Of a stretch of DNA of 64,000 nucleotides, positions 38,486 to 47,448 are shown piece after piece. Under the pieces are notes generated by a model that made no database searches, was not told the DNA's origin, and saw only the letters and a list, made by a program, of their open reading frames with translations. Made by a program: the position numbers and the translations under genes. Each line of letters opens with the position of its first letter. The stretch's first letter is position 1. The DNA is from Jeotgalicoccus saudimassiliensis (GTDB lineage: Bacteria; Bacillota; Bacilli; Staphylococcales; Salinicoccaceae): contig NZ_CCSE01000001.1 of the NCBI RefSeq assembly GCF_000756715.1, positions 992,001-1,056,000 on the forward strand, in the 5' to 3' direction.

Positions 38486-40190
38486 TTATATCACTCTGCT
38501 TACTTTTATTAATAAATGCTTTAAATTCTTCTCTCGTCATTGCGTTCAGCACCTGAGATTTTTTCACAAATGCTTTTTGCAGCGTGTCGACGCCATACTT
38601 CATAAAGTCGAGATGGTCGGTATGGTGCGCGTCCGTGTTTACTGTAAACATGACGTCGCGGTTTGCGATCACATCGCTCGATAAGTCGAGGCGCTGCGGG
38701 TTGGCGTTGATTTCAAGTACCGTATTGGTCTGTTTCGCGTAATCGAACAGTTCATCCATGTTTACCGGATAGCCGTCGCGGACACCGATAAGGCGTCCCG
38801 TCGGGTGCGCAATGTGCCGCACGTACGGATTGTCCATCGCCGCTTTCAGACGTTTCATAATATCTTCTTCCGACTGCTGAAAACTCGAATGAATCGCTGC
38901 GATTACGTAGTCGAGCTGACTGAGTATATCGTCCGGATAGTCGAGCGTGCCGTCTGCGAGTATGTCCATTTCCGTGCCGCTGTACACATCGATGTCGTCG
39001 TACTCCTTGTCGATGGCACGGATTTCCGCGAGCTGCTCAAGCAGACGTTCGTCGCTTAGGCCGTTGGCCACGCGCAGACTTTTCGAGTGGTCGGTAATGA
39101 CGATGTAGCTGTAGCCTTTCCGACGCGCCGCTTCCACCATGTCGCGCACACTGTACGCACCGTCACTGTAGACCGTGTGCATGTGCAGGTCCCCTTTGAT
39201 ATCACTGTGCTTAATAATTTCCGTCACGTCGATATCGGTTTCCTGCCCCGTTTCACGCATTGCCGGCGGAATGTACGGCAGCTCAAAGTAGTTGTAAAAC
39301 TCTTCTTCCGAGCTGAACGTCTTGACGCCGTCATGCGTTTCCACACCGTACTCGCTTATTTTCTCTCCACGCGCTTTAGCGATCTGACGCATTTTCACGT
39401 TGTGGTCCTTTGAACCTGTAAAGTGCTGCAGCGTTGAAATATACTCATCGCCGTTTACAAATCTGAAGTCGACGTTAATTTCATCGAAGTCATGTTCAAT
39501 TTCAACCGAGAGCTTTTTATCCCCCTGTGCAACGACGTGTTTTACAAACGGCTGGCTGACCATCGTTTCCGTAAACATTTCATAGTCTTCCACTTTGACG
39601 ATAAAATCCAGATCCCGCGACGTTTCCTTCGTCCGGCGTCCGCTCCCTGTCATGTCGTAACGCTCCACGCCCGGAATCGTCTCGATAACGTCCGTTATGA
39701 CTTTTTGGAATTTCAGGACGCGTGCGATCGGATAGCGTTCCGGTCTGTTTAATACCGTTTCAATCGATTTTAAAATGTTCTCTTCGGTCTTTTTGCCAAA
39801 GCCCGGCAACGCGCTGACTTCCTGATTTTCACATGCTGTTTTTAAATCTTCCAGTGTGCTGATGCCGAGTGCATCGTGAATTTTCGCGATTTTCTTCGGT
39901 CCGAGCGTCGGCAGCTTCAGCATGCGGACGAGGCCCGACGGAACTTTATCTTCCAATTCTTTTAATACCGGTGATTCGCCTGTCCGGACAAATTCGGTAA
40001 TGACTTCGTTCGTCCCTTTACCGATACCTTTCAGTGCACTGAAGTCCTCAATCTCATCGAGAGTTCTGCCGTCAGTTTCAAGTGACGCCGCCGCTTTCCG
40101 GTATGCAGAAACCTTGAAAGGATTCTCCAGATTTAATTCCATATATACTGCGATTTTCTCTAGCAGTCTGATAACATCTTTTTTATTCAT
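38478..40190 (-). CDS. polX: DNA polymerase X with PHP domain
   Basis: A repair polymerase with 3'-5' exonuclease activity. The 570-residue protein has N-terminal helix-hairpin-helix motifs (LKGIGKGTNEV near 50, LPGFGKKTEENIL near 128). The catalytic DxD-type segment is RDLDFIVKVED near 190. The C-terminal PHP domain carries GDLHMHTVYSDG near 333, the histidine AAIHSSF and the later NTDAHH segment. It sits between cvpA and mutS2, as in Bacillus and Staphylococcus. Confidence 0.95.
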   Translation of the reverse strand: MNKKDVIRLLEKIAVYMELNLENPFKVSAYRKAAASLETDGRTLDEIEDFSALKGIGKGTNEVITEFVRTGESPVLKELEDKVPSGLVRMLKLPTLGPKKIAKIHDALGISTLEDLKTACENQEVSALPGFGKKTEENILKSIETVLNRPERYPIARVLKFQKVITDVIETIPGVERYDMTGSGRRTKETSRDLDFIVKVEDYEMFTETMVSQPFVKHVVAQGDKKLSVEIEHDFDEINVDFRFVNGDEYISTLQHFTGSKDHNVKMRQIAKARGEKISEYGVETHDGVKTFSSEEEFYNYFELPYIPPAMRETGQETDIDVTEIIKHSDIKGDLHMHTVYSDGAYSVRDMVEAARRKGYSYIVITDHSKSLRVANGLSDERLLEQLAEIRAIDKEYDDIDVYSGTEMDILADGTLDYPDDILSQLDYVIAAIHSSFQQSEEDIMKRLKAAMDNPYVRHIAHPTGRLIGVRDGYPVNMDELFDYAKQTNTVLEINANPQRLDLSSDVIANRDVMFTVNTDAHHTDHLDFMKYGVDTLQKAFVKKSQVLNAMTREEFKAFINKSKQSDINE

Positions 40191-40219
40191 GTCCTACCTC
40201 CGAAAAAAGAGCCATATCT

Positions 40220-40747
40220 CTATGACTCTACTTGTATCCATTCTATTAATTTGTCCGATACTATAAATGTGTGTTCAACGATAAATGACGCAATGCCCGA
40301 CTCCGCCAGCGCTTCCTGAACCGGCATGTATGGAATCGTTGCGACGAAAAACAAAATGACAACGAGGACGTACACGACTTCGATTAAGCCGAGCACAGTA
40401 CCGATTATGCCTGGAATGAGTCCTGCAGAAGTAATCTGCTGCAGGTAATCAAATCCGCTGACGATAATCTGAATAATAATTTTACTGACGATAAAAATTA
40501 GAAAGAATGCAAACATATAATAATAAGCATATTCAGAATTGCTCACGTCTGACAGCATAATATTCCCCTGTGCTGTCGACGGGTACGGCATCACTAAATA
40601 AAACCTGCTGCCGAGCGCTTCATAATTTAATGAAGCAATGATGATCGCGGAAATCGTCCCGATAAAGTGCATAAACTGCAGCACTGCACCGCGGCGGTAA
40701 CCGGCAATCAGCCCGATTATAAGTATAATTAGAAGTATCAAAGTCAT
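40220..40747 (-). CDS. CvpA-family membrane protein
   Basis: A 175-residue protein with four hydrophobic segments and the CvpA-family N-terminus (GLIAGYRRGAVLQFMHFIGT). Homologues were named for colicin V production in E. coli; the role in Gram-positives (yshB in B. subtilis) is not established. It follows zapA by three bases and precedes polX, a conserved order in Firmicutes. Confidence 0.88.
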   Translation of the reverse strand: MTLILLIILIIGLIAGYRRGAVLQFMHFIGTISAIIIASLNYEALGSRFYLVMPYPSTAQGNIMLSDVSNSEYAYYYMFAFFLIFIVSKIIIQIIVSGFDYLQQITSAGLIPGIIGTVLGLIEVVYVLVVILFFVATIPYMPVQEALAESGIASFIVEHTFIVSDKLIEWIQVES

Positions 40748-40750
40748 AAA

Positions 40751-41014
40751 CTAGTTTCCTTTTTTAAGCGCACTGTGTTCTTTTTCCAGCGCCTCGTATT
40801 TTTCTTTTAACTTTATATAATCATCCATAATATTACAAGCCGTAAGCACCGCTTTTCTCGTCGTGTCGAGCCCCGGACTGTTTGAAGCAATCGCTGTAAT
40901 ATTGCTGTCGACTTCCTCCGCAACCTTCCTGAGGTGCTCCTCACTGTCTGTGCCGACCAGCGTATAATATTCGTTATATATTTTTACAGCAATGCGTGTT
41001 TTTCTCTCGCCCAT
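40751..41014 (-). CDS. zapA: Cell division protein ZapA
   Basis: Binds FtsZ and bundles filaments at the Z-ring. The 87-residue protein has the ZapA start ERKTRIAVKIYNEYYTLVG, then TRKAVLTACNIMDDYIKLKE and a C-terminal coiled coil. An upstream TTG in frame at 41035 would add seven residues; the ATG at 41014 with GGGGG upstream is preferred. In many staphylococci rnhC lies between pheT and zapA; here that gap holds only a repeat array. Confidence 0.92.
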   Translation of the reverse strand: MGERKTRIAVKIYNEYYTLVGTDSEEHLRKVAEEVDSNITAIASNSPGLDTTRKAVLTACNIMDDYIKLKEKYEALEKEHSALKKGN

Positions 41015-41195
41015 ATTACATTGCCCCCATGTCAATAAAATTTCTCACACATTTATCTATTTCATTAGTTTATTATACTTATCATGGAATGTTAATACAA
41101 GCAATTAAAATGGTGCGGTTATTGGGGTTTCGGCGTGTTTTTGAGATGTTTGCATGCCGGGTTTGTGTGTTGTGGGGAGCGGGTGGTTGGCGAGT

Positions 41196-41691
41196 GGTGA
41201 TAAGTTCTGGGAGTTTGTGGGACTTATCACCGGTTGGGGTGCTTTTGGTGATATGTCGGGGGAGTTTGAGGGACTTATCACCGGTTGGGAGCGTTTTGGT
41301 GATATGTCGGAGAATTTTGAGGGACTTATCACCGTTTCGGGCAGTTTTGGTGATATGTCGGAGAATTTTGAGGGACTTATCACCGTTTCGGGCAGTTTTG
41401 GTGATATGTCGGAGAATTTTGAGGGACTTATCACCGTTTGAAGGTGTTTTGGTGATATGTCGGGGGAGTTTGTGGGACTTATCACCGTTTGAGGCAGTTT
41501 TGGTGATATGTCGGAGAATTTTGAGGGACTTATCACCGGTTGAAGGCGTTTTGATGATATGTCGGGGAATTTTGAGGGACTTATCACCGTTTGAAGGCGT
41601 CTTGATGATATGTCAGCAGATTCCAGGACACTTATCACCATCCGGGGCACTTCAGGTGATATGCCAGCAGATTACAGGACACTTATCACCA
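41196..41691. repeat. Tandem hairpin array D: ten 51-bp units, same stem as array C
   Basis: Units begin at 41196 and then exactly every 51 bp to 41655. The stem is GGTGATATGTC ... GGGACTTATCACC, matching the array at 30008-30452. The loops (GGAGAATTTTGA) and the inter-hairpin segments (GTTTCGGGCAGTTTT) differ. The first unit again has GGTGATAAGT. Units 8 and 9 begin GATGATATGTC, and the last two have CAGCAGATT loops resembling the other array. The array fills the gap between the pheT terminator and the zapA upstream region (41036-41758); no gene was seen there. Confidence 0.92.
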
Positions 41692-41702
41692 AAAACAAAC
41701 AC

Positions 41703-41736
41703 AAAAAAAGCAGAGACACCCTCAGGCGCCTCTGCC
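41703..41736 (-). terminator. pheST terminator
   Basis: GGCAGAGGCGCC/GGTGTCTCTGC stem, then seven T on the minus strand, about 20 bases past the pheT stop. Confidence 0.88.
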
Positions 41737-41758
41737 AACTTCAACAATCTCAATAAAT

Positions 41759-44161
41759 CTATCCTCTTAAAATATAGCCCGCTGCTTTCAATGCGTCTTC
41801 CACCGGAGTGTGAAGGGCTTCGATGTCTTTATCTGTCAGCGTTTTTTCTCTGTTTAAATATGTTAAGTGCAGCGCAACGGATTTCTTACCGTCTGCCATG
41901 TGCTCGCCGTCGTAAATATCAAACGGATAAACGTCTTCGAGATATTTCGGCGCAGCTGCACGGATCTCCGAAATAATTTCAGATACGTTCACGTCGCTCG
42001 AAACTTCAAGCGCCACGTCGCGTGATACTGACGGATATTTAGGCAGGATGTCGTAAAGAATGCTGCCCGTCTTGACTTTCAGTACTTCCGCAAGATTAAT
42101 TTCGAATACTGCTGTCTGTCCAAGGTCATGGTCTTCAGCGTACTGCGGGTGCAGTTCACCTGCGAAACCGATCACTTTATCATCTAAGAGTACGTCTGCC
42201 GTACGTCCCGGATGCAGTTCATCGTGTGCCGCCGACTGTTTGTAAGTCACGCGGTCCACGAGACCGAGTTTTTCAAACAATGATTCCAGCACACCTTTCA
42301 CAGTGTAGAAATCAGACGGCACCGACGTGTTCGTCCATGCAGTTTTGTGCTGTTCGCCGGTCACAATTCCCGCGAGCATTTCGATTTCGTCCGGCAGCTG
42401 ATCCTGGCCGTTCGTATCGAAAATTTTGCCGATTTCAAACAGCGATACATTTTTCTGCTGGCGGTTCACGTTGTACGTCGCGTTGTCCACAAGGTGCGGC
42501 ACAAGCGACGTGCGGAGTACTGCGCGGTCTTCACTCATCGGCATTAATAATTGAAGAGACTCCGTCAGCGGCGAGAATTCACCGATGCGCTTTTTGCTCG
42601 TTAACGCGTAGTTTATCGCCTGAGAGAATCCCTGTGCGTTCAGCTGGCGTTTAATGACGCGGACTTCGTGCTGCTCATCCGATAAACGGCCCGGTGTAAT
42701 CGTCGAGTATTCTGGGAGCGTTGACGGAATGTTGTCGTAACCGAAAATACGCGCCACCTCTTCAGAAATGTCTTCCGGAATTTTCAAATCGTCGCGGCGT
42801 GACGGAATAATCACGTCGATTGCGCCGTTCTCTTCCTCGGCACCCAATCCAAGTTTCTGCAGTGTGCCGAGAATTTCAGCCACTGTCAGTTCAGTACCGA
42901 GGCGGTTATTGATAAAGTCCGCAGATGTCCGGATGACACCCGGCTCAAGGTTCAGTTCACCGTCTGATGCGATGCCTTTAAGCGTCTTACCGCCTGCATA
43001 TTTTTCAAGTAAATACGCCGCGCGGTTTACCGCCGGTAAAATAAATTCGTGTGACACGCCTTTTTCAAAACGCTGTGATGCTTCACTGCGTAAGTTCAGA
43101 CGGCTGCTCGTCTTACGGATTTTAACGGGTTCGAATAATGCAGACTCAATTACAACGTTCACTGTGTTATCCGTTACTTCCGAATCGAGACCGCCCATAA
43201 CACCTGCAAGTGCAATCGTCGCGTCGCCGTTTGTGATTACGATATCTTCAGCTGTCAGCGTGCGTTCCTTACCGTCGAGCGTCGTGAACTTCTCGTCTTC
43301 ACGCGCTTTACGCGTAACAATTTTGTCAGAACCAATCTGATCGCGGTCGAACATATGAAGCGGCTGACCGTATTCCATTAACACGTAGTTTGAAATATCA
43401 ACGACGTTGTTAATCGGACGGATGCCCGCTTTGATTAAACGGATCTGCATCCATAACGGCGCAGGTTTAATTTCAACGCCGCGCACTTCACGTGCCGCAT
43501 AAAACGGTACGGCTTCAGCGTCTTCGTTTTCAATAGCAACAGTGACGACATCATCGATTTCCGAAACTGCCGTTTCAGGTACTTCCACTTCCCCGCCGAA
43601 TAATGCACGTGTTTCGTAAGCTGCACCGATCATCGACAGCGCATCTTTACGGTTTGGCGTTAAGTCGAACTCGAGCACCTGGTCGTCCAAATACAGCGCT
43701 TCAAGTGCTTCGGTACCAGGTGCCGGTTCACCGTTGAACATGAAAATGCCGCCCTGGTATTCAGCCGGTACGTATTCTTCTTTCACACCGATTTCTTCCA
43801 GTGAACAGATCATGCCTTCTGACACTTCACCGCGGAGTTTCGCGCGTTTAATTTTAATGCCGCCCGGCAGTCTGCCGCCGACTTTTGACACGATGACGTA
43901 GCTGTCGGCTTTAACGTTTGGCGCACCGCAGACAATCTGCGTCGTTTCTTCGCCTGTATCGACTTCGCATAAGTTTAAACGGTCCGCTTCCGGGTGCGGT
44001 TTAACCGACTTCACATAGCCGACAACAAGTTTTTTAATATCTGCTGTGTAATCGATAATATCGTCGACTTCAATCCCGCCGCGCGTAATGCTTTCAGCAA
44101 GTTCGTTCGTCGGCACGTTAATATCGATAAACGTCTCAAGCCACTCTCTAGATACTCTCAT
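41759..44161 (-). CDS. pheT: Phenylalanyl-tRNA synthetase beta subunit
   Basis: With PheS forms the heterotetramer that charges tRNA-Phe. The 800-residue protein has an EMAP-type tRNA-binding domain (about residues 40-150, VGYVKSVKPHPEADRLNLCE), the B3/B4 editing domain, B5, a catalytic-core-like domain, and a C-terminal ferredoxin-fold anticodon-binding domain (FDX-ACB, PKYPSVSRDVALEV near 708). Its ATG overlaps the pheS stop by one base (TAATG). Confidence 0.97.
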   Translation of the reverse strand: MRVSREWLETFIDINVPTNELAESITRGGIEVDDIIDYTADIKKLVVGYVKSVKPHPEADRLNLCEVDTGEETTQIVCGAPNVKADSYVIVSKVGGRLPGGIKIKRAKLRGEVSEGMICSLEEIGVKEEYVPAEYQGGIFMFNGEPAPGTEALEALYLDDQVLEFDLTPNRKDALSMIGAAYETRALFGGEVEVPETAVSEIDDVVTVAIENEDAEAVPFYAAREVRGVEIKPAPLWMQIRLIKAGIRPINNVVDISNYVLMEYGQPLHMFDRDQIGSDKIVTRKAREDEKFTTLDGKERTLTAEDIVITNGDATIALAGVMGGLDSEVTDNTVNVVIESALFEPVKIRKTSSRLNLRSEASQRFEKGVSHEFILPAVNRAAYLLEKYAGGKTLKGIASDGELNLEPGVIRTSADFINNRLGTELTVAEILGTLQKLGLGAEEENGAIDVIIPSRRDDLKIPEDISEEVARIFGYDNIPSTLPEYSTITPGRLSDEQHEVRVIKRQLNAQGFSQAINYALTSKKRIGEFSPLTESLQLLMPMSEDRAVLRTSLVPHLVDNATYNVNRQQKNVSLFEIGKIFDTNGQDQLPDEIEMLAGIVTGEQHKTAWTNTSVPSDFYTVKGVLESLFEKLGLVDRVTYKQSAAHDELHPGRTADVLLDDKVIGFAGELHPQYAEDHDLGQTAVFEINLAEVLKVKTGSILYDILPKYPSVSRDVALEVSSDVNVSEIISEIRAAAPKYLEDVYPFDIYDGEHMADGKKSVALHLTYLNREKTLTDKDIEALHTPVEDALKAAGYILRG

Positions 44162-45213
44162 TACTGTTCGCCTCCATCTTCTGTCGGAATAAATTGATCA
44201 ATGAATCGTAAATCGTTCGTATATAAATGACGGATATCTTCGATACCGTATTTCAGCATTGCCACGCGGTCAGGTCCCATTCCGAATGCAAATCCGGAAT
44301 ACTCTTTCGAGTCGAATCCTGCCATTTCAAGTACGTTCGGGTGCACCATGCCGGCACCTAAAATTTCAATCCAGCCCGTCTGCTTACACACGTTACAGCC
44401 GGAACCTTTACATTTGAAACATGAAATATCGACTTCAACACTCGGCTCTGTGAACGGGAAATAACTTGGACGAAGACGAACTTCTCTTTCGCTGCCGAAA
44501 ATTTCTTTCGCGAATAATTCAAGCGTTCCTTTTAAATCGCTGAGGCGGATGTTTTTATCGACTACAAGCCCTTCAATCTGTGTGAACTGGTGTGAATGCG
44601 TCGCGTCATCGCTGTCGCGGCGGTACACTTTACCGGGGCAGATAATTTTAACCGGCCCTTCACCTTTTTGCGCTTCAAGCGTACGCGCCTGCACCGGAGA
44701 TGTGTGCGTACGCAGGAGAATATCTTCAGAAATGTAGAAACTGTCCTGCATGTCGCGCGCCGGGTGTGATTTCGGCAGATTCAGCGCCTCGAAGTTGTAG
44801 TAATCCTGCTCGACCTCATAACCTTCTTTAATTTCATAACCTAAGCCGATAAAGAAATCTTCAATATCCTCAACGATGCGGTCAATCGGGTTTGAGCCGC
44901 CGATTTCAAGCGTGCGTCCCGGTAATGTAACGTCGATTGTTTCAGCAGCAAGTTTTTCTTCAAGTGCTTTTTTAGACAGTTCCGCTTCAAGTTCAGCGAT
45001 CTGTCCTTCGATTGTGTTACGAAGTTCGTTGACCTTTTGACCGTATGCCGGACGTTCTTCGTTTGAGAGATTTTTCATCTCTTTCATTAACCCTGTTACT
45101 TTACCTTTTTTACCTAAATATTCAACACGCAGTTCGTTCAATGCTTTACTGTTATCAATTGCGCTTAATTTTTCGCTGAATTCAAGCTGCATTGTTTCCA
45201 TCACCTGTGTCAT
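44161..45213 (-). CDS. pheS: Phenylalanyl-tRNA synthetase alpha subunit
   Basis: The catalytic class II subunit. The 350-residue protein has an N-terminal coiled coil (about 1-90), motif 2 near [19 protein letters not shown] (residues 199-217), and motif 3 [17 protein letters not shown] near residue 312. An upstream GTG at 45222 lies within the ribosome-site region; the ATG at 45213 with GAGGAG eight bases before it is preferred. A T-box leader precedes it. Confidence 0.97.
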   Translation of the reverse strand: MTQVMETMQLEFSEKLSAIDNSKALNELRVEYLGKKGKVTGLMKEMKNLSNEERPAYGQKVNELRNTIEGQIAELEAELSKKALEEKLAAETIDVTLPGRTLEIGGSNPIDRIVEDIEDFFIGLGYEIKEGYEVEQDYYNFEALNLPKSHPARDMQDSFYISEDILLRTHTSPVQARTLEAQKGEGPVKIICPGKVYRRDSDDATHSHQFTQIEGLVVDKNIRLSDLKGTLELFAKEIFGSEREVRLRPSYFPFTEPSVEVDISCFKCKGSGCNVCKQTGWIEILGAGMVHPNVLEMAGFDSKEYSGFAFGMGPDRVAMLKYGIEDIRHLYTNDLRFIDQFIPTEDGGEQ

Positions 45214-45254
45214 GCCCGTCACTCCTCATATGTTAAAAGTTTAATATTTAAAAA

Positions 45255-45487
45255 ACAAAAAACCCCGTCCTCAATAAAAGGACGGAGTTCCGTGGTACCA
45301 CCTAATTTTCTGCATATGCAGACACTTACTGCGTCTATATGGTGACGCATATCCCGTATACTTCATCAATCAGGTGAACACTGATTAAAACCAGACATTA
45401 ATTTTCAGCTGATATTAATGTTCTCTGTGACTGGTCTCGATAATCATTTATTCCTAACTTCAACCGAAGCAGATTTATAATATTGTT
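45255..45487 (-). promoter_or_regulatory. T-box riboswitch, phenylalanine specific (pheS leader)
   Basis: The T-box core AGGTGGTACCACGG is at 45290-45303. The terminator AACTCCGTCC/GGACGGGGTT plus a T-run is at 45261-45289. The probable specifier is TTC (45376-45378) in GTGTTCACCTGAT, a Phe codon; the same ACCTGAT context follows the specifier of the Thr T-box. Confidence 0.93.
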
Positions 45488-45493
45488 ACATTC

Positions 45494-45521
45494 ATTATAG
45501 CTGAAATCCGCTTAAAATCAA
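45494..45521 (-). promoter_or_regulatory. pheST promoter
   Basis: TTGATT (45516-45521), a 16-base spacer and TATAAT (45494-45499) on the minus strand. The -35 overlaps the end of the TrmH-family gene. Confidence 0.75.
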
Positions 45522-46261
45522 GATTTAAAATGATGCATCATGATAGCACCGGCAATTGCGACGTTTAAGCTCTCGCTTGAACCGGGCATATTAATCTTCG
45601 CGTTGATATCCATCATACCGAGTGTTTCATCTGACAGGCCCTGGCCTTCATTGCCGAGTACGAGCATAATATCACCGTCCGGCTTGTTGAAGTCGTCGAT
45701 GTACACAGCATCGTTCAGCGACGTGCCGATTTTAATACCTTTAAATGCTTCGGCTGCTTCCGCTGCTTCACGCTGTAAAATATTCAGGTGGAAATGACTC
45801 CCCTGCGCACCGCGCAGTACTTTCGGATTGTACGGGTCTGCACTTTTCGGCGTAACCAGTACTGTTTTAAAACCGAATGCGTCAGCTGTCCGGATCAGTG
45901 TGCCGAGGTTCCCCGGATCCTGTATATCTTCAAGCAGCAGCACTCTGTTGTAGTCCACTTTGCCCGGTTTCTGCTGATTCACAACAGCAGCAATTCCCGG
46001 CGGCGTGTCCAGTGTCGATAAAGTTTTCATGACGTCACGGGACACGTAGAGCACTTTAAATTTATCGATATTTAATTCGTGATTAAATCCGTCTTCGATA
46101 ATAATCACATCGACCGGCTGGTTATAATTAACCGCTTCTTCAACTAAATGAACACCTTCGATTAAAAACTGTTCTGACTTTTTGCGTCCTTTTGCCGTGT
46201 GCAGCTTACGGTAATTTTTAATGCGCGTGTTATCTTTTGAAGAAATTACTTCTTTTACCAA
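45518..46261 (-). CDS. TrmH/SpoU-family RNA 2'-O-methyltransferase (YsgA-like)
   Basis: An S-adenosylmethionine-dependent RNA methylase of the SPOUT class. The 247-residue protein has an N-terminal L30e-like substrate-binding domain (FLIEGVHLVEEAV) and the three SpoU motifs: LEDIQDPGNLGTLIRTADAF near 112, MLVLGNEGQGLSD near 197 and INMPGSSESLNVAIAGAIM near 221. The Bacillus homologue beside pheST is YsgA, thought to modify rRNA; the target base is not known from sequence. The start overlaps the M42 gene by seven bases. Confidence 0.9.
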   Translation of the reverse strand: MVKEVISSKDNTRIKNYRKLHTAKGRKKSEQFLIEGVHLVEEAVNYNQPVDVIIIEDGFNHELNIDKFKVLYVSRDVMKTLSTLDTPPGIAAVVNQQKPGKVDYNRVLLLEDIQDPGNLGTLIRTADAFGFKTVLVTPKSADPYNPKVLRGAQGSHFHLNILQREAAEAAEAFKGIKIGTSLNDAVYIDDFNKPDGDIMLVLGNEGQGLSDETLGMMDINAKINMPGSSESLNVAIAGAIMMHHFKS

Positions 46262-47331
46262 ATGATTTCGTCCACCTTATCGTCGTTTAATGATTTGACT
46301 ACTTCAGTTACGAGTTTAACCGCGTTGTTGTAGTCTTCTTTATGCATAATTGATACGTTTGAATGCATGTAGCGTACCGGAACACCAATGACAACCGACG
46401 GAATGCCGTCATGTGATACGTGGAATGAACCGGCGTCAGTACCTCCGCCCGTTATCACCTGTAATTGTACAGGGATATCTTTGTCTTTGGCAACTGCCAT
46501 AACGTGTTTTCTGAAAGGAACATGTCCGATCATCGAACCGTCCATTAATAATACCAGCGGCCCTTTGCCGAGATCGCCTGTACCGTTTGATGATTTCATT
46601 CCAGGTGTATCCATCGCGAGACCGACGTCCACCGCGATTGCAAGATCCGGATTTACTTTATTCGCACCGACTTTTGCTCCGCGTAAACCGACTTCCTCCT
46701 GCACTGTTGCACCGCCGACAAAGTTAATGTCGATATTTTCTTTTTCAAGGTTTTTCATTACGTCAATTGACAGCGCCACACCGTAACGGTTATCCCACGC
46801 TTTAGCGAGCAGGTAGTTTTTGTTTGTCATTTCTTCAAACTCAGATGCCGGCGTGACCATGTCTCCAGGCATAATACCCGCTTCCTCCACTTCCTCTTTT
46901 GAAGCGACACCGATATCGATAAACATATCTTTAATTTCAACCGGCTTCTTGCGCTCGGATGCCGACAGTACGTGCGGCGGTTTAGAACCGATTACACCGG
47001 TAATTATTTTACCTTCACCCGTCGTAATGTGCATGCGCTGTGACAGCATGACCTGGTTCCACCAGCCGCCGACCGGCGTAAATTTCAGGAAGCCGTTTTT
47101 GTCGATTTCAGTAACCATAAAGCCGATTTCATCGAGGTGACCCGCAACGAGAATCGTTTTGCTGCCGTTCTTCGCATTCTTTTTGCCGTACACGCCGCCA
47201 AGGTTATCTTCTATAATTTCATTGCTCACCGGCTCGAGGTAGTTTTTCATCTTCTGTTTTACTTCGCTTTCAAATCCTGCGATGCCGTTCACGTCTGTTA
47301 AATCTTTTAGCATTTCAAGCTGTTTATCCAT
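46255..47331 (-). CDS. M42-family metallo-aminopeptidase
   Basis: A cytoplasmic di-metal aminopeptidase of the glutamyl aminopeptidase/cellulase family (PepA/YsdC/FrvX-like). Metal and catalytic residues are visible in order: AGHLDEIGFMV near residue 65, WDNRYGVAL near 182, the catalytic glutamates in VQEEVGLRGA near 212, and VRYMHSNVSIMHKED near 325. The protein has 358 residues. These enzymes form large dodecamers and trim peptides; the residue preference is uncertain. It overlaps the methyltransferase gene and is probably co-transcribed with it. Confidence 0.92.
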   Translation of the reverse strand: MDKQLEMLKDLTDVNGIAGFESEVKQKMKNYLEPVSNEIIEDNLGGVYGKKNAKNGSKTILVAGHLDEIGFMVTEIDKNGFLKFTPVGGWWNQVMLSQRMHITTGEGKIITGVIGSKPPHVLSASERKKPVEIKDMFIDIGVASKEEVEEAGIMPGDMVTPASEFEEMTNKNYLLAKAWDNRYGVALSIDVMKNLEKENIDINFVGGATVQEEVGLRGAKVGANKVNPDLAIAVDVGLAMDTPGMKSSNGTGDLGKGPLVLLMDGSMIGHVPFRKHVMAVAKDKDIPVQLQVITGGGTDAGSFHVSHDGIPSVVIGVPVRYMHSNVSIMHKEDYNNAVKLVTEVVKSLNDDKVDEIIW

Positions 47332-47408
47332 TTAAAATTCCCCTTTAAAAATTGATGTTAAAATTATTTTACCATATAGTATTTCAGGTTTCGAAATAAT
47401 AATACTGC

Positions 47409-47440
47409 GAAAGAAAGCACCCTCTATTAAGAGAGTGCTG
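47409..47440 (-). terminator. AGCS symporter gene terminator
   Basis: AGCACTCTCT/AGAGGGTGCT stem followed by TTCTTTCG on the minus strand, about ten bases past the stop. Confidence 0.75.
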
Positions 47441-47448
47441 CAGTTAAA

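Noticed and set aside
30008-41691. CRISPR-like periodicity of the 51-bp arrays
   Set aside because: The units are nearly identical throughout, with no unique spacers, the repeated halves are inverted, and no cas genes are present.
40996-41976. 326-codon plus-strand frame
   Set aside because: It spans the zapA start, the hairpin array and the end of pheT; repeats again keep the frame open.
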